Assembly: GCA_938005315.1 (NCBI GenBank) | Contig: CALLOB010000011.1 | Span: forward strand, 1 to 64,000 | Source of the DNA: an uncultured Phycisphaerae bacterium | GTDB taxonomy: Bacteria; Planctomycetota; Phycisphaerae; UBA1845; PWPN01 | Length of the DNA stretch: 64,000 bases | Reading direction: 5' to 3' | Shown here: positions 44,145-51,632 of the stretch, piece after piece | How the letters are laid out: each line of letters starts with the position of its first letter | How positions within the stretch are numbered: the first letter of the stretch is position 1 | The notes under the pieces: model-generated | Databases searched by the model: none | What the model was told of the DNA's origin: nothing | What the model saw: the letters and a program-made list of their open reading frames with translations, nothing else | Program-made: the position numbers and the translations under genes

Positions 44145-45319
44145 CACGCCTCCCTTCCGGCCTGCCGGTAGTGATGCAGGCCCTCGATCAGCGCGCGGAT
44201 GTTGGCCTCCGGCGTGCCGGGAACGATGCTGCTGCTGGCCCCGAGCATCAGTCCCGCCCGCGGCCCGTGCTCGACCAGCCACCGCAGCTCGTCGCGCACC
44301 TCCCGGGGCGTGCCGTGGGGCAGCGTGCGCGTCACCGATACGCCCGCGATGATGAACAGCGGCTCGCCTCGGCGGTCCGTCATGCGACAGATGCGGGCGT
44401 AGTCCATGCCGTCCTCGTACTGGAAGCCCTGGAAGCCGCTGATGCCCGCCTCGATCAGCCGGGGAACCATCTCCATGAGATTGCCGTCGCAATGCCAGAT
44501 CAGCCGGATGCCGGCATCCAGAAAAGGCCGGATGGCCCGCTCGAAATGCGGAAACCAGATCCGCTCCAGCGAGTCCATGCTGACCAGCAGCCCCCGGGAA
44601 TAGGCCATGTCGTAGTCCAGGCGGATCAGGGGCGGCAGCCCCCCGCGACGGATGGCGGCGGCGGCCGCCCGGTTTTCCAGCACCGCCAGGTCGGCCTGCT
44701 GGGCGAAGTCACGCTCCATGACCTCCGGGTACAGGGCGTAGGCCATGAAGTAGTTCTCGTAGCCGTACACGTAGTTGTGGAACACCGGAAAGCTCTGGAA
44801 GCCGTCCGCGAACGGGCCCTTCAGCAGCTCCGGCCCCAGGCGCCGCTGCATGCGGCACTCCTGCTCGATCAGGGTATCGATCAGACCTGGATCTCCGGGG
44901 TCCAGCTCGGCCATACGCCGGGCCCGCGCGGGAAAAACGAACCGTTCCAGGTGCTCGATCACCGCCTCGGGCGAGTCGATGACCATGCCGTCCAGGACGA
45001 TCCGCTCCGCGCCGGTGACCGCCGTCCGCTCGGCGCCCGGAGCGAACCCGTGGGCCTCCATGGTCAGCGGGTTGTCGGCCAGGTACTGATCGATGTAGCA
45101 GGCGCCGGCGAGCTTCTGGAAATCGGTGTAGACGCCGTCCGGGTCCCGCGCATAACGTCCGGGGGGACGGCCCGTGAAACGCTCCATCAGCGGGACATCC
45201 ATGACATGGACCATCCACGCCGGGATGCCGCGCGCCGGCCGCCCCTGGATGACATCCATCGCCAGGCGGGCACGCTCGCCCCACCGTCCGGCAAACTCGC
45301 CGTAGCCCTGCGAAGCCAT
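44144..45319 (-). CDS. Uroporphyrinogen decarboxylase family protein (MtaA/COG0407 type)
   Basis: A 391-residue TIM-barrel of the UroD family but without HemE's substrate motifs (no MRQAGRY). Features include RLIWHCDGNLMEMVPRLIEAGISGFQ near residue 270, in the place where corrinoid methyltransferases carry a zinc-binding H-x-C; here His and Cys are adjacent. Relatives are methyltransferases and proteins of unknown role found in sugar clusters. It lies between the aldolase and amidohydrolase genes, so it belongs to the operon. Haem synthesis is covered by hemDE elsewhere. No clear ribosome site precedes ATG 45319. Confidence 0.8.
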   Translation of the reverse strand: MASQGYGEFAGRWGERARLAMDVIQGRPARGIPAWMVHVMDVPLMERFTGRPPGRYARDPDGVYTDFQKLAGACYIDQYLADNPLTMEAHGFAPGAERTAVTGAERIVLDGMVIDSPEAVIEHLERFVFPARARRMAELDPGDPGLIDTLIEQECRMQRRLGPELLKGPFADGFQSFPVFHNYVYGYENYFMAYALYPEVMERDFAQQADLAVLENRAAAAAIRRGGLPPLIRLDYDMAYSRGLLVSMDSLERIWFPHFERAIRPFLDAGIRLIWHCDGNLMEMVPRLIEAGISGFQGFQYEDGMDYARICRMTDRRGEPLFIIAGVSVTRTLPHGTPREVRDELRWLVEHGPRAGLMLGASSSIVPGTPEANIRALIEGLHHYRQAGREA

Positions 45320-45372
45320 AACCGATTCGCCACACGCCGCGGGCCGATCGCCGCCCCGGGCACCGCGCGGCG

Positions 45373-46182
45373 CTACTTCAGACGGTGCCTGCGGGCTGCC
45401 GCCGCCGGGCTCGCGCCGTCCCGCACCACCGCGCACAGCGCCGCCTGGAAGTCCCGGGGCCGGGGCACCTGGATGGCGTTGCGGCCGAAAACCACCCCCC
45501 CGGCCCCGGCCGCGACCTCCGCCGCCGCCAGCTCCAGCGCCGCCCGCTGCGTGGGCAGTTTCTCGGCCCCCAGGCCGAAGACCGGGACGGGGCACGTCGA
45601 GGTCACCGCCCTGAAGTCGCAGGTGTGGAAGGTCTTGATCGCGTCCGCACCGAGTTCCGCGACGATGCGGCTGCCGATCCGGACGTCCTCGTGCAGTTCC
45701 TCGGGGCTCATGTCCAGATGACCGGTCGGGAAGTACTCGCCGATCACGGGTATACCCAATCTGTGGCACCTGGACGTCAGCGAACTGAAGATCGACACGT
45801 TTTCGGCGTCGCGCTCCTCGTCGCCGGTGCGGAGGGTCAGGGAGACCAGGGCGATGTCCATGCCCTCGGCCAGGGCGTCCTCCGGTTCCACGCATCTCAC
45901 GCTGCGGGCCTGGCGATAGTTGAAGTGGAAACAGTAGACCGAGTTCCAGTTCAGCCGCACCACCGCCAGCGGCGCGTGCCGGCCAGCGAAGATCTCGCCG
46001 CAGTGCCGCAGCATGCCCGGCGCCAGCAGGACGCCGTCCACGTCCGGGTGAATCTTCCTCGCCGTGGCCGGCAGGTTCTCCATCCCCGCAATCGGCCCGT
46101 CGAACATGCCGTGGTCGATGGCGATGATCACCGCCCGCCCACGACCCGTCAACCTGCCCATTCGGATCGCCCGCGCGTCCAT
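45373..46182 (-). CDS. DhnA/LacD-type class I aldolase
   Basis: The 269-residue protein opens AVIIAIDHGMFDGPI, has PVIGEYFPTG near 140, DAIKTFHTCDF near 175 with the Schiff-base Lys, and closes GGVVFGRNAIQVP near 235, all typical of the DeoC/LacD/FbaB aldolase group that includes LsrF and sulfofructose-phosphate aldolase. It would cleave a ketose phosphate, or condense aldehydes in reverse. Start ATG 46182 follows an AGGAGG site. It lies 13 bp after the aminotransferase gene. Confidence 0.87.
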   Translation of the reverse strand: MDARAIRMGRLTGRGRAVIIAIDHGMFDGPIAGMENLPATARKIHPDVDGVLLAPGMLRHCGEIFAGRHAPLAVVRLNWNSVYCFHFNYRQARSVRCVEPEDALAEGMDIALVSLTLRTGDEERDAENVSIFSSLTSRCHRLGIPVIGEYFPTGHLDMSPEELHEDVRIGSRIVAELGADAIKTFHTCDFRAVTSTCPVPVFGLGAEKLPTQRAALELAAAEVAAGAGGVVFGRNAIQVPRPRDFQAALCAVVRDGASPAAAARRHRLK

Positions 46183-46195
46183 CACGCCTCCTGAA

Positions 46196-47575
46196 TCACC
46201 GGGCATAGCCCAGCTCGCGCTCCGTCTCACCGACGGCCTCGTCGATGATGTCCAGTCCCCGCAGCAGAACCTCGTCCTCCATCACGATCGGCGGGCTCAT
46301 CCGCAGGATGTGTCCGGCCGGAATCCAGGCCAGACCGCGGGCGAAGGCCTTCTGATAAACCATGGCCCCGGCCTTGTCGAAAGGCTCCTTCGTCGCCCGG
46401 TCCTTGACCAGCTCGATGCCGAACAGACACCCCTTGCCGCGCACATCGCCGATGATCGGATGCTCGTCCTTCATCCGCCGCATGCGCCGCATCGCCACTT
46501 CCTCCAGGTGAACGGCCCGCTCCAGGAGATTCTCCTCCTGGATGACCTCGATGCTGGCCAGCGCCGCGGCGCAGGCCATCGGATTGCCCCCGTAGCTGCT
46601 GGAGGCCGAAATGGCCTCGAATGACTCCTTGTAGGGCTCGCGCACCGCCACGGCCGTCACCGGGAAACCGTTGCCGAAGCCCTTGCCGATCGATACCACG
46701 TCCGGGAGCGTGTTCCAGTGCTCCATGCAGAGAAAGCGGCCGGTCCGCCCCATGCTGGTCAAAACCTCGTCGGCCATCAGCAAGATGCCCCGCCGGTCGC
46801 ACAGCGCCCGCAGCTTCGGAAAGAAATCATCCGGCGGCATGATCGATCCGCCCCAACCCTGGATGGGTTCCAGCACGAAGGCCGCGACCTGGTTGACCGT
46901 GGCACGCTCCAGGTACTCCTCGTAGAAGCGGATGTAGGCGTCGGTGTCGATCGTGCCGTCCGGCTTGGTCCAATGGGGCCGGTAGGTGTTCGGGCGCGGC
47001 ACCATGTGCATGCCCGGCGCGCGCACCGCCCCGTAGGCGATGGAGCGGATCTCGGCCAGCGAGACCGCGCCGTAGGTCTTGCCGTGGAAGTCGTAGTAGC
47101 AGGAGACCAGCTCGTGCCGGCCGGTGGCCGCCCGGCAGACCCGCATGCCGGCCTCCACGGCCGTCGTCCCCGAATCGTAGAGCTGGAAGCCGTTGAGATC
47201 CCCCGGCAGAACCTCGGCCAGCTTCTCCATCAGCCGGGTCTTGATCCCGGTGGTGAAATCGTGGCAGTTCATCAGCCGGGCGGCGGCCTTTTGAACCGCT
47301 TCAACGATTTTCGGGTGACAATGCCCCAGCGTGGTCACGTAGATGCCCGATGAGAAGTCGATGTAGCGGTTGCCGTCCACGTCGGTCAGCACGCAGCCGT
47401 GCCCCGACTCGAACGCCACCGGAAAAAGTTTCACCTGCCCGCTGAGACCCTTGAAGTACTTCGTGCACCGGGCATGCAGCTCCCTGGATCGGGGACCCGG
47501 CGGAGGCACGACGATCGAGGGAACGGTCGCGAGATCCACATGGGCCCAGTTCTGTTGCGCTGCGCCGACGGCCAA
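46196..47575 (-). CDS. Class III aminotransferase, PLP-dependent
   Basis: The 459-residue protein starts VLTDVDGNRYIDFSSGIYV near residue 60, has QLYDSGTTAVEAGMRVCRAATG and FVLEPIQGWGG, MADEVLTSMGRTG near 275 and SIGKGFGNGFPVTAV near 305 with the PLP-binding Lys. Members use 4-aminobutyrate, beta-alanine, taurine, ornithine or amino-sugar-related amines. The best start is a TTG at 47575: AAGGAGG lies 7 nt upstream, and the longer ORF would run through the operon promoter. It is the first gene of the catabolic operon. Confidence 0.88.
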   Translation of the reverse strand: MAVGAAQQNWAHVDLATVPSIVVPPPGPRSRELHARCTKYFKGLSGQVKLFPVAFESGHGCVLTDVDGNRYIDFSSGIYVTTLGHCHPKIVEAVQKAAARLMNCHDFTTGIKTRLMEKLAEVLPGDLNGFQLYDSGTTAVEAGMRVCRAATGRHELVSCYYDFHGKTYGAVSLAEIRSIAYGAVRAPGMHMVPRPNTYRPHWTKPDGTIDTDAYIRFYEEYLERATVNQVAAFVLEPIQGWGGSIMPPDDFFPKLRALCDRRGILLMADEVLTSMGRTGRFLCMEHWNTLPDVVSIGKGFGNGFPVTAVAVREPYKESFEAISASSSYGGNPMACAAALASIEVIQEENLLERAVHLEEVAMRRMRRMKDEHPIIGDVRGKGCLFGIELVKDRATKEPFDKAGAMVYQKAFARGLAWIPAGHILRMSPPIVMEDEVLLRGLDIIDEAVGETERELGYAR

Positions 47576-47668
47576 CGGTAGCCCTCCTTCGCCTGTCGCC
47601 TTCCCGGAAGCGACCCCGACCGGGTTCCACGCATCGCCCGATGCCGGTCTGCCGGGCCGACCCCGGAG

Positions 47669-47696
47669 ATTGTACGGACCGACCCGGTCCTTGCAA
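47669..47696 (-). promoter_or_regulatory. Sigma-70 promoter of the catabolic operon with a spacer palindrome
   Basis: On the minus strand TTGCAA (47696-47691) and TACAAT (47674-47669) are 16 bp apart. The spacer contains the dyad GGACCG-GGT-CGGTCC, six-bp arms around three bases, lying between the two hexamers where a regulator would control access. The transcript would start near 47662, leaving about 87 nt before the TTG start. No dedicated regulator gene is next to the operon. Confidence 0.6.
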
Positions 47697-47778
47697 GGCG
47701 GCAGCTTCGCGGCTGCGACGGGAACCCCGCGCGACGCCGCCGGCGTACCCGACCCTGCCGGCGCGGCAGACACATGCA

Positions 47779-49041
47779 TCAGACGTCCCGAGCCTCACGC
47801 GGGCCCGTTCCGCGGCCGCCCAACGGCGACCCGCTCGCACAAGCCGCGGCCAGGACCTCCTCGAATACCGCCGCCCAGCGTTGTTGATCGAACTGCTTCT
47901 CGGCCAGCCGCCGGGCGTTGCGGCCCATCTCCGCCCGCCGATCGGGGTCGTCGCACAGCTCGCACAGCCGCTGCCAGAACTCCTCGTGCCGCCCCAGGCC
48001 GGTGCCCAGGCCGGCGCCGTGGCTCTCCAGCAGGTCGCGCTGCCAGCCTCCGTAGTTCAGCAGCACCGGCCGCCCAGCCGCCAGATAATCGAACAGCCGC
48101 GTGCCGCTGGCCTGCTCCAGCACCGGATACGGCCGCACGGTCATCAGGCACAGATCGGCGGCGGCCAGGATGTCCGGCAGCCGCGTGCGCGGCTGAGGGT
48201 CCCAGATCACCACGTTGTGCAGGCCCCGGTCGCGGATGTTGCGCTCGATCTGGTCCCGGTGTTCGCCGTCCCCGACCAGCCAGAAGAGGAACTTGGGGTC
48301 CTCGCGCAGCACGTCCGCCGCCCGCAGGATCGCCTCCAGCCCGTTGACCCGCGACATCGAGCCGAGGTGCAGGCAGATGAACCGGTCCTCCCACTCGTTG
48401 TCAGCCCGAAGCCGCCGGCCGTCCCCGGCGCCGAACAGCGCCAGGTCGCAGCAGTGCGGCACGAGGACGATCTTCCCGCGGAAGGCAGAATCCGCGCCGA
48501 TATGCCGGGCCACCGGGTCGGTCAGGGCCACGATCCGGGCGGCGCCGCGATACGCGCACCGGATCAGCGCCGTCACCGCCCCGATCAGCACCGGCGACCG
48601 GATCCGCCCCGTGCCGACGAGGGACTCGACCACCAGCCGTCGAACCTCCAGCACGAACGGCACGCGCCGCAGCCACCAGGCCGCCAGTGCCGGGAGCAGC
48701 CCGCCCGGCGAAGGCACGGTGACGCAGACCACGTCCGGTCGCCTGACCCGCAGCAGATATCCGCAGGCCAGCAGCGTGAACGCCAGTTGGCGCAGCCACC
48801 CCAGGCGTCCCTCGCGGATCCGGCCCAGGCCCGCGTTGACGATGGTCACGCGCACCCCGTCGACCTCGGATCGGTGGAAAGACCGGAACCCGGACGGGAG
48901 CAGCTCCGGCAGCCTGCGGTCGCTGCAGACCACCTCGACTTCGTGGCCTCCGGCGGCCAGCTGGCGCGACATCTCGAAGGTCCTGGTGCCCGTGTGGCCG
49001 GCCAGGGCGGCGAAATCGGTGTCGATCCAGACGATCCGCAT
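47779..49041 (-). CDS. Glycosyltransferase family 4 protein
   Basis: The 420-residue protein is a two-domain GT-B enzyme: VWIDTDFAALAGHTGTRTFEMSRQL at the N-terminus, a membrane-associated hydrophobic helix near residues 85-120, then the GT4 core IVLVPHCCDLALFGA, ICLHLGSMSRVNGLEAILRAADVL and SGTRLFDYLAAGRPVLLNYGG. It would transfer a sugar from a nucleotide donor to a lipid or polysaccharide acceptor. It is read on the same strand as the operon downstream but separated from it by 203 bp that contain that operon's own promoter. Confidence 0.85.
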   Translation of the reverse strand: MRIVWIDTDFAALAGHTGTRTFEMSRQLAAGGHEVEVVCSDRRLPELLPSGFRSFHRSEVDGVRVTIVNAGLGRIREGRLGWLRQLAFTLLACGYLLRVRRPDVVCVTVPSPGGLLPALAAWWLRRVPFVLEVRRLVVESLVGTGRIRSPVLIGAVTALIRCAYRGAARIVALTDPVARHIGADSAFRGKIVLVPHCCDLALFGAGDGRRLRADNEWEDRFICLHLGSMSRVNGLEAILRAADVLREDPKFLFWLVGDGEHRDQIERNIRDRGLHNVVIWDPQPRTRLPDILAAADLCLMTVRPYPVLEQASGTRLFDYLAAGRPVLLNYGGWQRDLLESHGAGLGTGLGRHEEFWQRLCELCDDPDRRAEMGRNARRLAEKQFDQQRWAAVFEEVLAAACASGSPLGGRGTGPREARDV

Positions 49042-49206
49042 GCCGGCGCCAGCTTAAAACGCACGCTCACCGGCGGCAACCCCGCAGGGCGGGTCGCGGC
49101 CTTCTCACGCGCGGCTTGAAACGTCCGGCACATTGCGATACGGTGAATCCGTCCGGCATCCGGCGCGGCACCGCGCGGCCGGTCCGGCTCGCGGGATCCG
49201 GCACGC

Positions 49207-50034
49207 ATGCAGATCAACCTCCTTTGTTTCGGTGACGTGGTCGGCCGACCCGGCCGCGACATCACGGCCCGGGCCCTGCCCATGCTGGTCCGGCGCCACG
49301 ACATCCACTGCGTGATCGGCAACGTGGAGAACGCCGCCGCCGGCTCGGGCCTGACCCCGCAGCTCCACGACAGTTTCCGGGCCTGCGGCGTCAACGTCAT
49401 GACCCTCGGCGATCACGTGTACCGCCGGGGCGAGATCATCGCCCGCCTCGAGACCGCCGGCGACCTCGTGCGCCCGGTCAATCTGCCGATCAACGCCCCC
49501 GGCAGGACGCTGGCGATCTATGAAACCGCCGCCGGCCCCAAGGTGGCCGTGCTGGCCGTACTCGGCCGACTGTTCATGAAGCCCCCCACCGACTGCCCCT
49601 TCAAGGCCGTCGACCGCGTCCTCGCCCAGGTGCCCTCCGACGTGCGGATCATCGTCGTCGACGTCCACGCGGAAGCCACCAGCGAGAAGATCGCCCTGGG
49701 CTGGTACCTCGATGGAAAGGTCAGCGTGCTATTCGGCACCCACACCCACGTGCCGACCGCCGACGAATGCATTCTGCCCAACGGGACGGCGTATATCACC
49801 GACGTGGGCATGACCGGGCCCTACGACTCGGTGCTCGGCCGCATGAAGGATCGCGTGCTGCGCTCGATGATCACCAGCCTGCCGACGCCCTTCGACGTGG
49901 CCACCGGTGACCCCCGGATGTGCGGCGTCCTGGTATCGGTCGACCCCGCCACCGGGCGCGCGACCCGCATCGAGCGCATCCGCGTCGATGGCGACATGCT
50001 GCCCCCCGACGGGCCCGGCCGGGGTCCCGACTGA
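49207..50034 (+). CDS. YmdB-type metallophosphoesterase
   Basis: The 275-residue protein matches the YmdB/TIGR00282 cyclic-nucleotide phosphodiesterase family: LCFGDVVGRPGRDITARAL at the N-terminus, GNVENAAAGSGLT near 38, DVHAEATSEKIALGWYLDG near 155, VLFGTHTHVPTADECILPNGTAYI and TDVGMTGPYDSVLG near 200. The characterised B. subtilis enzyme hydrolyses 2',3'-cAMP using a dinuclear iron site. The metal-ligand motif usually reading GNHTW is GDHVY here. It diverges from the glycosyltransferase gene and is followed by xseA after 11 bp. Confidence 0.88.
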   Translation: MQINLLCFGDVVGRPGRDITARALPMLVRRHDIHCVIGNVENAAAGSGLTPQLHDSFRACGVNVMTLGDHVYRRGEIIARLETAGDLVRPVNLPINAPGRTLAIYETAAGPKVAVLAVLGRLFMKPPTDCPFKAVDRVLAQVPSDVRIIVVDVHAEATSEKIALGWYLDGKVSVLFGTHTHVPTADECILPNGTAYITDVGMTGPYDSVLGRMKDRVLRSMITSLPTPFDVATGDPRMCGVLVSVDPATGRATRIERIRVDGDMLPPDGPGRGPD

Positions 50035-50045
50035 GGCTCGCCCGC

Positions 50046-51632
50046 ATGCCTGCCCGCCCCGCCGACGACCGCGATCCTCCGGCACCGCGTCGGACCCGTG
50101 CGCCCTTCGATCCCGAGCGCATGGCCGTCGCGCCGGACCCGCGCGTTCTACCCGTGCACCTCACCGTCAGCCAGCTCAACGCCCTGGTCAAGCGGACGCT
50201 GACCACCGCCCTTCCGGCCACGATCCACCTGGTCGGCGAGATCAGCAACTTCCGGCGCGCCGACAGCGGCCACCTCTACATGACCATCAAGGACGAGCGC
50301 AGCGAGGTGCGAGCCGTGATGTGGAGATCCCTGGCGAGGAGCCTGAAGTTCAAACCGGCCGATGGACTGGCGGTGGTCGCCACCGGCTCGGTCGATCTGT
50401 ACGAACTGCGCGGAGAATACCAGTTCAACATCCGGCGCCTGGAGCCAGTGGGCACCGGGGCACTGGAGCTGGCCTTTCAGCAGCTCTGCGCGCGGCTTCG
50501 CGACGAGGGGCTGTTCGACATCCGCCGCAAGAAACCGATTCCCCGCTTTCCGCGGCGGATCGCGGTGGTCACCAGCGCCACCGGAGCCGCGATCCGCGAT
50601 ATCCTCCGCACCCTCCACCGGCGCTGCCCGTGCGTGGAGGTCCTGCTTCACCCCGTGGCCGTCCAGGGGGAGGGCGCCGCCGCCGAGATCGCGGCGGCCC
50701 TGCGGCGTCTCAACGAACAGGCCGCACGGCTGGGAGGGCTGGATCTGATCATCGTCGGTCGCGGCGGCGGCTCGCTCGAGGACCTGTGGGCGATCAATGA
50801 GGAGGTCGTCGCCCGGGCCATCGGCGCCAGCGCCATACCCGTAATCAGCGGGGTGGGTCACGAATCCGACACCACCATCGCCGACCTGGTCGCCGATCTG
50901 CGGGCCGCGACGCCCACCGCCGCCGCTGAACTGGCCGTGCCGGTGCTGGGAGATCTGCTGGACGACCTCGGAGCCCGCGCCGCCGGCCTCCTGTGCGGGA
51001 TGCGGCACCGGCTCGAAGTCGCCGCGGGCCGCATCGAGGCCGTCGCGTGCCGGCCGTGCTTCCGCGACCCGATGAGCATCGTGCGACGGTCCGGCCAGGC
51101 CGCCGACGAGGTCTCCGGTCGCCTGGAACTGGCCTGGTCCCGGCGATGGAATCGTGTCGTCGCCCGCCTGCACGACCTTCAGACCCGGCTGCTCGCCCGC
51201 CGCCCGGCCTGGGTGCTTCACCGTCGGAGCATGCGGCTGGCCGAGATCGGCCACCGCCTCGACTGGCGGATGCATGACAGGCTCATCCGCGCCGCCGGTG
51301 CCCTCGAGCGGTGCGGCGGGATGCTTCGGCTCCGATCGCCGCTGCGGGCGGTCCGGGAGGGGCACAACCGCCTTGCGGACGCAGCCCGAGGCGTGGACCG
51401 GGCCGTCGTTCGTCGTCTGGAAAGCTCCGCGGCACTGCTGGAGGCGGTCGGAAAACGTCTGGAAAGCACCGAGATCCGCCGCACGCTGGCCAGAGGCTAC
51501 ACCATCACCCGACGGGCGACGGACGGGCGCATCGTGCGGCGCCCGGGGGACGTTGGACCAGGCGACGTTGTTCGCACCGAAACGGCCGAGGGGACTTTCG
51601 AGAGCCGCGTCACCGACGACGGGTCAGGTTGA
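50046..51632 (+). CDS. xseA: Exodeoxyribonuclease VII large subunit
   Basis: The 528-residue protein has an N-terminal OB fold (IHLVGEISNFRRADSGHLYMTIKDE), the nuclease domain with RRIAVVTSATGAAIRDILRTL, IVGRGGGSLEDLWAINEE near 235 and ISGVGHESDTTIADLVADLRAATPTAAAE, then the C-terminal coiled region. XseA degrades single-stranded DNA with several XseB subunits; no xseB is seen here. ATG 50046 begins 11 bp after the ymdB-like gene. It overlaps the convergent metalloprotease gene by 23 bp. Confidence 0.93.
   Translation: MPARPADDRDPPAPRRTRAPFDPERMAVAPDPRVLPVHLTVSQLNALVKRTLTTALPATIHLVGEISNFRRADSGHLYMTIKDERSEVRAVMWRSLARSLKFKPADGLAVVATGSVDLYELRGEYQFNIRRLEPVGTGALELAFQQLCARLRDEGLFDIRRKKPIPRFPRRIAVVTSATGAAIRDILRTLHRRCPCVEVLLHPVAVQGEGAAAEIAAALRRLNEQAARLGGLDLIIVGRGGGSLEDLWAINEEVVARAIGASAIPVISGVGHESDTTIADLVADLRAATPTAAAELAVPVLGDLLDDLGARAAGLLCGMRHRLEVAAGRIEAVACRPCFRDPMSIVRRSGQAADEVSGRLELAWSRRWNRVVARLHDLQTRLLARRPAWVLHRRSMRLAEIGHRLDWRMHDRLIRAAGALERCGGMLRLRSPLRAVREGHNRLADAARGVDRAVVRRLESSAALLEAVGKRLESTEIRRTLARGYTITRRATDGRIVRRPGDVGPGDVVRTETAEGTFESRVTDDGSG

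Noticed and set aside
44144-45319. A second hemE
   Set aside because: UroD superfamily, but the MRQAGRY and FADIL motifs are absent and the real hemE is fused to hemD at 18.4 kb.
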